Assembly (NCBI GenBank): GCA_947499095.1
Contig: CANMMR010000002.1
Coordinates: forward strand, 1-64,000
Reading direction: 5' to 3'
DNA from: an uncultured Erythrobacter sp.
GTDB lineage: Bacteria > Pseudomonadota > Alphaproteobacteria > Sphingomonadales > Sphingomonadaceae
DNA length: 64,000 nucleotides
This document shows, one piece after another, positions 7,853 through 17,800 of the stretch (within the stretch, counting starts at the first letter, position 1; each line of letters begins with the position of its first letter). The notes below the pieces were generated by a model, which saw nothing but the letters and a program-made list of their open reading frames with translations, was not told the origin of the DNA and ran no database searches. A program made the position numbers and the translations under genes.

Positions 7853-8450
7853 GGCTGTCTTCCAGCCACGCGATCCGCCGGGACAGGTTCCAGCAGATTG
7901 CCGCGGTCACGCCCCAGATGCGATAGCCCGCGTGATCCATCTCGAGATATTCGCGCATCGCGCCTTTCCAGAACACTTCGTTACGGTCCCATTGCGACGC
8001 ATCCATCAGCTTGTCGAGCGGGCATTCGAACCAGCTTTCGACCTCGCGCGGGTCGGGGCGGATGGGCAAATCGTGCGGCACCGTCGCCAGCACAGGCGTG
8101 ATGTCGAACCCCGTGCCGGTCTGGTAGCGATCAGTCGTACCGATCAGCCGGACATGCTCGCGCGGGATGGCCAGTTCCTCCCACGCCTCGCGCAAGGCGG
8201 CCTCGACCGCATCCTCGCCCTCGTCCAGCTTGCCGCCGGGGAAGGCGACTTGGCCGGGATGGTCGCGCATGGTACGAGGTCGCTGGGTCAGCAGGACGGT
8301 GGGGTTCTCGCGCTCGGTCACGGCAATCAGCACGGCAGCATCGGCGGTGCGGTCCAGATCGGCGAAGCGCGCATCCGACATCAGCGGGCCGACATCTTGC
8401 GAATGCCCCTGCTCGAACAGGTGCACCAGACGATCGAAGATGGCGCTCAT
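7845..8450 (-). CDS. CoA pyrophosphatase-type Nudix hydrolase
   Basis: 201 residues. The Nudix box reads GKLDEGEDAVEAALREA with WEEL following, and satisfies GX5EX7REUXEEXGU apart from the last Gly. Directly before it is LLTQRPRTMRDHPGQVAFPG, the signature of CoA/acyl-CoA-hydrolysing Nudix enzymes (NudL/YeaB type). The likely reaction is cleavage of CoA or its derivatives to adenosine 3',5'-bisphosphate and phosphopantetheine. It is coupled to both neighbours: the start overlaps the DUF1285 stop by 4 nt, and the stop overlaps the start of cca. Confidence 0.85.
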   Translation of the reverse strand: MSAIFDRLVHLFEQGHSQDVGPLMSDARFADLDRTADAAVLIAVTERENPTVLLTQRPRTMRDHPGQVAFPGGKLDEGEDAVEAALREAWEELAIPREHVRLIGTTDRYQTGTGFDITPVLATVPHDLPIRPDPREVESWFECPLDKLMDASQWDRNEVFWKGAMREYLEMDHAGYRIWGVTAAICWNLSRRIAWLEDSHG

Positions 8451-8995
8451 TCAGGCAGGAGAGAGAAGGTTTCGCTTCCGCTCGTCACGGTGAAGTCGCC
8501 ACCTTCGTCGAGTGCAATCTGCGCCAGCTGCTCATAGGTCGAGCGGTTGAGCCGTGCCTCGCAACCGCGCCGGACGTGGACGTAGAGCGCAGGCTTCTCC
8601 GGGTCGCCCGCCGCGCGGATCGGGTTGTCGGCCCCGGCGACGACCACATCGTCGGTATTTGTACGGAACACGAGGTCGCCATCCTTGCGCGAGACGTCGG
8701 TCGCGATGAAGCAGGCATCCTCCACCTCGATCGACAGTTTTTGGTAGGGCACGACCAGCCAGTAGCTGCCGTCACCCTCGCGGTTCAACAGGCCGGAAAA
8801 GGCGCGGACCATGCCCGGGCGCCGGATCGGCGAGCCCTCGTGATACCACGTGCCGTCCGCCGCGATGCGCATGTGGCTGTCGTCGACATTGTCGGGCGAC
8901 CATTGCTCGACCGGCGGCAGCTTACGATCCGCGACCGCCTGCGCGATTTCGGGGAGCGACATTCCGGCGAGTTCAGGGGGCGGGGTGTAGGGCAT
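8447..8995 (-). CDS. DUF1285 domain protein
   Basis: 182 residues from ATG 8995 (MPYTPPPELAGM). The sequence fits DUF1285, whose members precede a Nudix gene and cca in many alphaproteobacteria. Visible features are HMRIAADGTWYHEGSPI and RPGMVRAFSGLLNREGDGSY. The frame continues as two small beta domains with VPYQKLSIEVEDACF, and has no signal peptide or membrane helix. Its function is not established. The longer frame to 9115 runs through the palindromic element and is not credible as protein. It forms one unit with the Nudix and CCA genes (ATGA overlap). Confidence 0.75.
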   Translation of the reverse strand: MPYTPPPELAGMSLPEIAQAVADRKLPPVEQWSPDNVDDSHMRIAADGTWYHEGSPIRRPGMVRAFSGLLNREGDGSYWLVVPYQKLSIEVEDACFIATDVSRKDGDLVFRTNTDDVVVAGADNPIRAAGDPEKPALYVHVRRGCEARLNRSTYEQLAQIALDEGGDFTVTSGSETFSLLPE

Positions 8996-9051
8996 TGGAA
9001 GTGTGGTGGCAGAAGGCGGGGCGGGACTCAATGCAGGTTTTGGTTGCGTGC

Positions 9052-9073
9052 GGTCAGGACATCCGTCCCGACC
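9052..9073. repeat. 22-bp imperfect hairpin beside the long palindrome
   Basis: GGTCAGGAC at 9052-9060 faces GTCCCGACC at 9065-9073 around a 4-base loop (ATCC), with one A/C mismatch. It sits 2 bp from the 83-bp palindrome, in the gap between the GNAT gene and the DUF1285 gene. No T-run follows on either strand. Confidence 0.55.
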
Positions 9074-9075
9074 TT

Positions 9076-9158
9076 GCTGTGCCGTCCCACGCCCCCACCC
9101 GGCCACCCACGGCACTATACTGTTTGGGTGGCCGGTTCGGGGCGTGGGACGGCACAGC
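9076..9158. repeat. 83-bp long palindrome (intergenic)
   Basis: A perfect 20-bp inverted repeat at the ends (GCTGTGCCGTCCCACGCCCC at 9076-9095 and its complement at 9139-9158) encloses a 3-base mismatch. A second perfect 11-bp inverted repeat follows (CCGGCCACCCA at 9099-9109 with 9125-9135), and then a 15-nt loop. The arms are therefore 34 nt each, with 31 paired. There is no T-run and no clear target duplication. It could be a palindromic mobile repeat, a relic of a small inverted-repeat element, or an mRNA processing/stability element between the two co-oriented minus-strand genes. Confidence 0.75.
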
Positions 9159-9197
9159 CGGAAGGGAAGCGCGGATGCGCTTCACGCTCGAAAAAAA

Positions 9198-9719
9198 CTA
9201 GTCACCCCACGGCCCCAGCATCCCCTCCGGCGGGAGGATCGCCGGATTGCCCGTTCGTGCCAGCAAGCGGTGCTTCTCGAACGGGCCGGGGCAATGCCAG
9301 CCGCCGGTGTGATCCGCCACGAAGCCCCAGCGGTCGTAATAATCGGGATCGCCGATCATCACCTGCGGCAGCGGAGCCGCGCCGTCGTCGAAGCCCGCGT
9401 CGATCGCACCGAGGCTCGCGGCCATCAAGGCCTTGCCGAAACCTTCGCCCTGCCGCCCTGGCATGACTGCGACAGGGCCGACCATGATCATCGGATGCGG
9501 GCGGCCCTGCGGGTCCGTGAGCGCGACCGGCCACAGTTGGATCGTGCCGGCAAGGTAGTCCTCGTCATCGAGCGCGGCGAAGCTCAGGCCGTCGAGCCAC
9601 TCGACCCCTTCGCGGATGCGATAGGCGGTCCGCGCGTGGCGGCCTTCGCCGAACGCAGCGTCGAGCAGGTCTTCGACCAGTGCCGGGTCGATCGCGGACA
9701 GGGGGACGAGTGTCGCCAT
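9198..9719 (-). CDS. GNAT-family N-acetyltransferase (YhbS-like)
   Basis: 173 residues. The acetyl-CoA-binding core is visible: VGPVAVMPGRQGEGFGKALM, with the R/Q-x-x-G-x-G/A pyrophosphate loop at RQGEGFGKAL. This is followed by VMIGDPDYYDRWGF, typical of the YhbS-like subgroup. The acceptor substrate is unknown; the subgroup includes putative small-molecule and ribosomal-protein acetylases. It is transcribed toward the palindrome and the DUF1285 gene. No signal peptide is seen, so it is cytoplasmic. Confidence 0.8.
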   Translation of the reverse strand: MATLVPLSAIDPALVEDLLDAAFGEGRHARTAYRIREGVEWLDGLSFAALDDEDYLAGTIQLWPVALTDPQGRPHPMIMVGPVAVMPGRQGEGFGKALMAASLGAIDAGFDDGAAPLPQVMIGDPDYYDRWGFVADHTGGWHCPGPFEKHRLLARTGNPAILPPEGMLGPWGD

Positions 9720-9798
9720 GGAGCGGGGCGCTTAGGCGCGCCATGCGTCTAAGTCGATCAAGTTTGGCTTAGGACCTTAGAAGTCACGCCGCCGACGA

Positions 9799-10986
9799 TC
9801 AGGACGGGCGCAGCTCCAGCAACCGGCCACCTTCGCCGTCCTCCAGCACCCACAAAGCGCCATCGGGGCCGTAGACGACCTGGCGGATGCGATTGCCCAT
9901 GTCGTAGCGGGCGACTTCGCGCGCCTCCTCGCCGTCGAAGGCGATCCGGATGAGTGCCTGCGTTTTCAAGCCGGCGACGATCAGATCGCCATCCATGCCT
10001 TCGAACAGATCGCCGTCATAGAACACCATGTTCCCCGGCGCGATCACGGGCGACCAGCTGATGACCGGCTTGGTGAAGCCGTCGTCCGCCGTGTGGTCCG
10101 GAATGTTGGAGCCATCGTAATTTTCGCCGTTGGAACGCACCGGCCAGCCGTAATTCGCCCCGCGCTGGACGAGGTTGAGTTCATCGCCACCGGCGGGACC
10201 GTGCTCGATTTCCCACAAGCGACCCGCGCTGTCGAAGTCCATGCTCAGGATGTTGCGATTGCCGTAGGTCCAGATCTGGTCGGTCGGGCTGCCCCGGTCG
10301 GCGAAGGGATTGCCGGCTGCCGCGCTGCCATCGAGATTGAGGCGCACGATGGTACCGAGCGTGTTCTCGGTATTCTGCGCGGGATCCTGCTTCTGGCGTT
10401 CGCCGCTCGAGACGAACATGTACTGCTCGTCCGGGCTCAAGACGATGCGGTGCGAATAATGGCCGCGGCCCGTAACCTTGGGAGACTGCCGCCAGATGAC
10501 ATCGAGATTGCTGACCGAGCAGGCAGTCGCACTGGCGCAATTCAGCTGACCGCGCCCGACAACGGCCCCGCGCGTGTCGTCTTCGCCGGCTTCCGCCCAG
10601 CTGAGATAGATGGTGCGCGTGCCGACGGCGGAGGCGCTTTCGGAGGGCAGGAAAGCAACATCGCCCAAGCCACCTTGGCCGCCGTAATCGACTTGCGGCA
10701 AACCGCTCACGGTGATCACGCGGTCCTCATCGGTGTTGTAAACCTTCGCAGTTCCGGGCTTTTCGGTGATGAACAGCATCGGCGTGCCGGGAATGAAGGC
10801 GGAAGCCCAGGGTTCGTCGAATTCGCCATGTGCTGTTGTCGCGAAGTCGCCATCGAATTCACCGTCCACGGTGGGCGAGGGCGTGGATGCGGTCTCTCCC
10901 CCATCGGTGGAATATGCGTTGCCGCAGCTTGCGAGCAGGGCGAGGGGCGATAGGGTGGCGAAAAGGATCGAAGGCTGCTTCGTCAT
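9799..10986 (-). CDS. PQQ-dependent sugar (aldose) dehydrogenase-like lipoprotein
   Basis: 395 residues from ATG 10986, with a lipoprotein signal (LSPLALLASC). The six-bladed beta-propeller of the soluble aldose sugar dehydrogenase/YliI family is recognised from FITEKPGTAKVY, GGQGGLGDVAFLP, HYSHRIVLSPDEQYMFVSSG and GPAGGDELNLVQRGANYGWP. These enzymes oxidise sugars with pyrroloquinoline quinone. No PQQ biosynthesis gene is in the window, so the cofactor may be scavenged or made elsewhere. The divergent rnhB gene starts only 14 bp away. The first 33 codons of the longer frame to 11085 would precede the lipobox and are omitted. Confidence 0.82.
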   Translation of the reverse strand: MTKQPSILFATLSPLALLASCGNAYSTDGGETASTPSPTVDGEFDGDFATTAHGEFDEPWASAFIPGTPMLFITEKPGTAKVYNTDEDRVITVSGLPQVDYGGQGGLGDVAFLPSESASAVGTRTIYLSWAEAGEDDTRGAVVGRGQLNCASATACSVSNLDVIWRQSPKVTGRGHYSHRIVLSPDEQYMFVSSGERQKQDPAQNTENTLGTIVRLNLDGSAAAGNPFADRGSPTDQIWTYGNRNILSMDFDSAGRLWEIEHGPAGGDELNLVQRGANYGWPVRSNGENYDGSNIPDHTADDGFTKPVISWSPVIAPGNMVFYDGDLFEGMDGDLIVAGLKTQALIRIAFDGEEAREVARYDMGNRIRQVVYGPDGALWVLEDGEGGRLLELRPS

Positions 10987-11000
10987 TAAGTAAGGCTCCC

Positions 11001-11636
11001 GTGTCTCAGTATTGTGCAACACCCGAAGGCGGACTTGGTGCCGCGCCGTTGATCGTCGGCGTGGACGAGGCCGGGCGCGGCCCACTCGCAGGGCCGGTGG
11101 TCGCGGCTGCCTGCGTGCTGTGCTGCGAACCGCCGCAGGGGCTGGACGATTCCAAGAAGCTTTCCGCGAAGCGCCGCGCGGAGCTGGAGCCGGACATCCG
11201 CAAACGCTGCGCCTGGGGGGTCGCGGTCATCGAACCGGAGGAAATCGACCGGCTCAACATCTTCCAGGCCACGATGCTGGCGATGACGCTGGCGACGGCG
11301 CGGCTGGTCGAGGCGCTGCAGCTGGAGCCTGCCGAAGTACTGATCGACGGCAACATGACCCCGCACGGTCGGCGCGAGGAGTGGCGCTGGGCGCAGGCGC
11401 GCGCGATCGTGGGTGGCGACGGCAAGGAGGCCTGCATTTCCGCTGCCTCCATCATTGCCAAGGAGCATCGCGACCGGATCATGCGAGATGCGGCCACGGC
11501 GCATCCCCATTATGGGTGGGAGCGGAACATGGGTTACGGAACGGCCGAGCATCTCGAAGCATTGCGAACATACGGACCGACGCCGCTGCACCGCCGCAGC
11601 TTCGCGCCGGTATCGCAGATGGAGATGTTCGCGTGA
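11001..11636 (+). CDS. rnhB: ribonuclease HII
   Basis: 211 residues from GTG 11001. RNase HII cuts RNA from RNA-DNA hybrids and removes misincorporated ribonucleotides. The acidic active site is seen in VGVDEAGRGPLAGPVVAAA (DE at about 22-23), LIDGNMTPHG (D near 115) and SIIAKEHRDRIM (D near 150). The end (SFAPVSQMEMFA) fits the family, and the length is normal. Longer frames upstream run through the divergent lipoprotein gene and lack RNase H features. Its stop overlaps the GTG start of the SDR gene (GTGA). Confidence 0.92.
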   Translation: MSQYCATPEGGLGAAPLIVGVDEAGRGPLAGPVVAAACVLCCEPPQGLDDSKKLSAKRRAELEPDIRKRCAWGVAVIEPEEIDRLNIFQATMLAMTLATARLVEALQLEPAEVLIDGNMTPHGRREEWRWAQARAIVGGDGKEACISAASIIAKEHRDRIMRDAATAHPHYGWERNMGYGTAEHLEALRTYGPTPLHRRSFAPVSQMEMFA

Positions 11637-12547
11637 GCTTTGCCTATTCCGACGTACCCGACCAGCGCGGCAAGACCGCCATCGTCACCGGCGCTAATAC
11701 CGGCATCGGGCTGGAGATCGCTCGCGGGCTGGCGCGCAAGGGTGCCCGCGTGATCCTCGCCTGCCGCGACGCCGACAAGGCGACTGCCGCGATCAAGGAG
11801 ATCGCCAGCGGGCCGGAACAGGCCGATCTCGATTTCCTCCCGCTCGACCTGTCGAACATGGCTTCGATCCGCGAGGCGGCCAATCTGGCGAAGAAAGAGC
11901 CGAAGATCGACCTGCTGATCAACAATGCCGGGATCATGATCCCGCCGCTGGGCCATGCGATCGGCGGGGCGGAACAGCAGTTCGCCGTCAACCATTTGGG
12001 CCATTTCGCGCTCACTGGCCTGCTGCTCGACAAACTGGCCGACAATGGCGGTGCGCGCGTGGTCAGCCAGGCGTCGATCGCGCACAAGGGTGCGAAGATC
12101 GACTTCGACAATCTCGACGCCTCGCAAGGCTATTCACGCACGAAGTTCTACGGGCAGAGCAAGCTCGCGAACCTGCTGTTCGCTTTCGAACTCGACCGTC
12201 GCCTACGTGCCGCGAACTCTCCCGTCACGTCTATCGCCTGCCATCCCGGCGTCGCCCAGACAGAAATTACCCGCCACCTCGGCGTGTTCGGCAAGGTCTT
12301 CGGCCCCACTGTCGGCTTCTTCCTCAACACAGCCGAAAACGGGGCCGTGCCCGCCTTGCAGGCCGCGACCGATCCGGAGGCCGAGGGCGGCGAGTACTAT
12401 GGAAGCTGGGGCCTGCGAGAAATGAGCGGGGCTACGTCCGGAAAGGCCTATGCGACCAAGACCGCCCGCGACCCGCTGCTCGCCGCGCGGGTGTGGGCGA
12501 AGTCGGTCGAGCTGACCGGCGTCGATCCGGGGCTTGCACCCGCGTAA
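11633..12547 (+). CDS. short-chain dehydrogenase (retinol dehydrogenase-like SDR)
   Basis: 304 residues from GTG 11633, overlapping the rnhB stop. Classical SDR motifs: TGANTGIG (cofactor loop, near residue 18), LDLSN, NNAG at about 88-91, Ser in VVSQASIAH and the YGQSK catalytic pair. ACRD after the second strand fits NADP preference. The sequence layout matches the retinol dehydrogenase/WW-oxidoreductase-like bacterial group. The substrate is unknown. It converges with the sulfotransferase-like gene, with 13 bp between stops and no terminator between them. Confidence 0.85.
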   Translation: MSFAYSDVPDQRGKTAIVTGANTGIGLEIARGLARKGARVILACRDADKATAAIKEIASGPEQADLDFLPLDLSNMASIREAANLAKKEPKIDLLINNAGIMIPPLGHAIGGAEQQFAVNHLGHFALTGLLLDKLADNGGARVVSQASIAHKGAKIDFDNLDASQGYSRTKFYGQSKLANLLFAFELDRRLRAANSPVTSIACHPGVAQTEITRHLGVFGKVFGPTVGFFLNTAENGAVPALQAATDPEAEGGEYYGSWGLREMSGATSGKAYATKTARDPLLAARVWAKSVELTGVDPGLAPA

Positions 12548-12560
12548 TTTCCGTCGTCAG

Positions 12561-13259
12561 TCAGTCGGCGAAAGCCTTGGCGCGCAGCGCCTCGATATAC
12601 GACCTGCCGAAGCTCTCGGCTGCATCTTCATCCTTCGCCATTCCGCCCTCCTGTTCGTTCGCAGCCGTTATCTCGTCGCGGCTGTTGACGCGCGGGAAAC
12701 GTTCCGGCGGCACCGGCACGTTCAAGAACTGGCACAGCGGCTCCCATCCCTGCTTGGGACGGAACACCAGTAGCCGCTCTTCCGGCATCGCATCGATGAT
12801 GACGGCGTTGCGATCCTCGAACCATCGGGTCATGAATGCCCGGTCGCGTATGTCGCCGCCATGGAAATGGTCGAAGATCGCGCCCTTCATCATGTCTCCG
12901 GTCGGGGTGCCGACCAGATGGGCCTGCATGTCGTCCGAGAAGATCGTCTCGCTGATGGATTCGAACCAGCTGTCCGCATCACGGACCGTCAGCAGCACTT
13001 TCGCGTGTGGGTAATATGCGGCAAGTTCGTGCCAGTATGAGGCCGACGGATAATCGACGGTCGAGTGAAATCCCCGGAAGATTTCGTCCCAATCCGGCCT
13101 GCCCGCAACCGCGTCTAGCCACAGCGGAACCTGCCGCCGCGCATCTGCGAACAGTTCCGCCATGTGGAAGCACGGGCCGAAGCCAAGATGCTCCAGTGCG
13201 AATTTCATGGTGAAGGTCGCTGTTCGCCCGACGCCTGCTCCGATAACCTTTAATGTCAC
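12561..13259 (-). CDS. sulfotransferase-family protein
   Basis: 232 residues from GTG 13259, which has a strong ribosome-binding site (GGGAGG) in front. The N-terminus VTLKVIGAGVGRTATFTMK matches the bacterial sulfotransferase-like family, with a PAPS 5'-phosphate loop-like GAGVGRTAT. VLLTVRDADSWFES resembles the 3'-phosphate region. Many of these proteins have no known substrate. An ATG at 13307 in the same frame lacks a ribosome-binding site and is less likely. The gene diverges from ccrM, with the GANTC cluster in the shared upstream region. Confidence 0.75.
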   Translation of the reverse strand: MTLKVIGAGVGRTATFTMKFALEHLGFGPCFHMAELFADARRQVPLWLDAVAGRPDWDEIFRGFHSTVDYPSASYWHELAAYYPHAKVLLTVRDADSWFESISETIFSDDMQAHLVGTPTGDMMKGAIFDHFHGGDIRDRAFMTRWFEDRNAVIIDAMPEERLLVFRPKQGWEPLCQFLNVPVPPERFPRVNSRDEITAANEQEGGMAKDEDAAESFGRSYIEALRAKAFAD

Positions 13260-13323
13260 GAGATCCTCCCGGTTGAGGCGACCCGGGCTGTCTGGAAGCG
13301 CCATCATTGCAGGATTTCACGGC

Positions 13324-13481
13324 GAGTCGAGTCTTCCCGGTCACACCCCCACATATCGAGTCGTCAGAATCCACGCAGACTCAACATCTTGTGGGGAACT
13401 CCTTTCGTTCTCCCTCATCTCCGCAGCATCGCGCGCGATAGGCAACCCACAAGCTGCTTGACGGCGGACTCGTTTGGACTC
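13324..13481. promoter_or_regulatory. cluster of seven GANTC sites upstream of ccrM
   Basis: GANTC, the site methylated by CcrM, occurs at 13324, 13329, 13358, 13367, 13378, 13467 and 13477 (first bases). That is seven sites in 158 bp; random sequence would give fewer than one. The last two sit 36-50 bp before the ccrM start, as expected for a promoter or leader. In Caulobacter, ccrM transcription is sensitive to methylation of two GANTC sites in its leader. The sites here are direct observations. Autoregulation is inferred. Confidence 0.7.
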
Positions 13482-13498
13482 ACCCAGTGGATAACTAA

Positions 13499-14665
<1,167 letters not shown>

Positions 14666-14814
14666 CCGGTCCGCTTGTGTGGCGGAAAAGTCGCACTCAC
14701 AGGTGCAAAATCGCGCAAGGGAGGTTTTTCGACCAACGTCCTTGCCTCGCACACGCGTTTTGGCTGTTAGCGCCCTCATTCGAACTGTCCGAATAATAAA
14801 ACCGAGGGTGACAT

Positions 14815-17800
14815 ATGAAGTTTACATCGATTGCCATGGGCAAGCGCTCGATGCTGGCAAGCGCAGCCGTTCTGGCGCTGGTCGCACCGATGAGCGTTCA
14901 GGCACAGGAAGCTGCGGAAGACGAAACCTGCATCGACGAAGATGCCGACGGCGATTGCGACGATGTTGCCGGAGCGGTCGAGCAGAACGCCATTGTCGTT
15001 TCAGGCACGCGCATCCGCACCAACGAATACGATTTTGCAAACCCGGTCGTCGCTATCGACGATACGGCCATCCAGAACAGCGGTGTCACCAACCTGACCG
15101 ACTTCCTCACGGAAGCACCGGCCCTTACCGGTTCCTATACATCGAACGATGGTTCGGGTGCCAATGCCGGTATCGGCGGGGTCGGCCTCAACCTCCTCGA
15201 CCTGCGCAACCTCGGTACGCAGCGCACTCTGTTGCTGATCGACGGCCGGCGCCATGTCGCTTCCGTGCCGGGTTCGTCCTCGGTCGATACCAACACGATC
15301 CCGATCGACCTGATCGAGCGCGTCGATATCGTCACCGGTGGTGCCTCCGCCATCTACGGTGCCGACGCTGTTACGGGCGTGGTGAACTTCGTCACCAAGC
15401 GCGATTTCGAAGGCTATACGGTTCGCGCGCAGAGCGGCATCAGCGAGGAAGGCGATGGCTACACCGGCTTCATCTCGGCAACCGTCGGTACGAACTTCGC
15501 CGGTGGGCGCGGCAACATCGCCGCGAACTTCGAATACGGGCACGACGACAATCTGCTGCTGTCGGACCGCCGCGAATTCGGACCCAGCTTCCGCTCGTTC
15601 TACGACAATCTCGACGACCAGGCTGCGGGTGACGATCCGAACGTACCGGACCTGATCCTGGCATCGGACGTGAATTATCTGGATTCCAGCCCGATCGGTG
15701 CGATCGACGTGGATGGTGACTTCCTGCCCGATTTTCTCGGCGATGGTCGCCCCTACATTCCCGGCACCTTCCTGGGCGACTTCTTCGAAAGCGGTGGTTC
15801 GGGCACTCCCGTGTCGACCTACAGCGGGGAAATCCTGCCGAAGATCGATCGGTACATCGGCAATCTGCTTTTCAGCTACGAGCTGACCGACAGCATCCGC
15901 TTCTTCGCGGAAGGCAAATATGCTCGGGTCGATTCGGAATCCTTCGGCCAGCCGACTTTCGATTTTTTCATCGGCGTGCCCACCGACAACCCCTTCATCC
16001 CGGATAACATCAACGATCCTGCAGTGAACGTCTTTGACGGTTTCGGCATCGTTCTTGTCACTGGTCGCGACAACCTGGATCTCGGCCGCCGTGGCGAAAC
16101 CAACCGCCGCGAAACTTATCGCGGTGTCGCCGGAATCGAAGCCGACGTCACCGACACGATCCGGTTCGATGCCTCCTATGTCTATGGCCAGTCGGATGCC
16201 ACGGTCCGCCAGACGAACACCCGCTTCAACGACCGGTTCTATGCCGCGCTCGACGCAGTGGACGAGGGCGAGTTCCTGACCGGCACGCCCAACGGCAACA
16301 TCGTCTGCCGCTCGAACCTCACCGGCGATGCGACCAGCTCGAACCAGAACGTTACCGGCGCATTCTTCTTCGACGATTTCGACCAGTTGTCGTTTACGCC
16401 CGGCGCGAACAGCGGCTGCGTACCGTTCAACATCTTCTCGAACGCTCAGGACCCGGCGTCGCTGGCCTTCATCAACACGACCGCGGTCGATACCAGCACG
16501 GTCAAGCAGCATGTCGCCACGGCGGCATTCAGTGGCGATTTCGGTGACGGCTTCGCGCTGTGGGGCGATCCGATCGGCTTCGCGCTCGGCGGTGAATATC
16601 GCAAGGAAATCAGCGAAAGCATTCCGGATCCGGTCAACACGACCGGCCTGACCTTCGGCAACGCGCTGTTCCCGGAAACGGGGTCCTTCGACGTCTATGA
16701 AGGCTTCGTGGAAGTTCGCGTGCCGATCGTTCAGGATCGTCCGGGCTTCTACGATCTTACCGCGAACGGCGCTGCCCGTGTTTCGGAATATTCGACTGTC
16801 GGGACCACCTTCACCTATCAGGGCGGCCTGGTCTATGCTCCGGTTCCCGATTTCCGGATCCGCGGCACGTACGCCCAGGCGGTTCGCGCACCGAACATCG
16901 GTGAGCTGTTTGCTCCGTCCAACCAGACGTTCGCATTCATCGACGATCCGTGTGCCTTCGACAATATCGACAACGGCAGTGCAACGCGCGAAGCGAACTG
17001 TACCGCGCTTCTTACCAATCTCGGCCTGACTCCGGCCCAGATCGCAGGCTTTACCGGCAGTGCCGGCACCAGCCTGCCCGGCCTCAGCACCGGCAACGTC
17101 GATCTGAGCGAGGAAACTGCCAAGACCATCACCGTCGGTGCCATCTTCCAGCCCAGCTTCATTCCGGGCCTGGTCATGTCGGTCGACTATTACGACGTGG
17201 AAATCGAGGATGCGATTTCCACCCCGACAGCCAACACTCTGCTCGAACTCTGCGTCGATGCCGATACGCTGGACAACGAATTCTGCGACAATATCGACCG
17301 CACCCCGGTCGGCGCCGGATTCGACCCCAACGATGCAGGCGTGGTCCGGGACTTCACCCTGCGCCCGCAGAACGTCGCGGCTTTCTCCACCAAGGGCGTC
17401 GACTTCTCGGTACGCTACCGCCAGCCGACCGACAATTTGGGGACGTTCAACTTCAGCGTGATCGGCAACCATCTGATCGAGCTTAAGACGCAGGGCACCC
17501 CCGGCGCGGACATTGTTGAGGAAGCAGGCGTCCGCGGCGCGCCGGAATGGCAGGTCAACTTCGACTTCAACTGGACGCTCGACAACTTCAACCTGAATTA
17601 CGGCATCAATTACTGGGACGAAACGCTTCGCTTCGCACGTGCGGATATCGAAGCCGACCCCGATATCGTTGCGCCGGAATATCTGAAGATCGATGCGAAA
17701 TTCGTCCACGACATGCAGCTGCGCTGGACGACGGACGACGACATGAGCTTTTATGTCGGGGTGAACAACATCTTCGACCAGGAACCCGATGTCGGCTTGA

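Noticed and set aside
9076-9158. Long palindrome as a transcription terminator
   Set aside because: There is no T-run on either side, and the arms (34 nt) are longer than usual for a terminator, so it is listed as a repeat.
11012-11632. Extension of the SDR gene upstream through rnhB (511-codon frame)
   Set aside because: The upstream part overlaps rnhB in another frame and reads as Arg/Gly-rich shadow sequence. The SDR N-terminus fits GTG 11633.
13260-13307. Upstream ATG start of the sulfotransferase-like gene
   Set aside because: It has no ribosome-binding site, while GTG 13259 has GGGAGG and matches the family start VTLKVIGAG.
14666-14814. sRNA or terminator after ccrM
   Set aside because: No stem with a T-run could be drawn. 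The stretch GGTTTTTCGACC is too short to claim.
15001-17709. 902-codon antisense frame opposite the large TonB receptor gene
   Set aside because: The receptor on the plus strand has a signal peptide, plug motifs and barrel end. The antisense frame is rich in R, D, V and A with no family motif, as expected in a high-GC gene.
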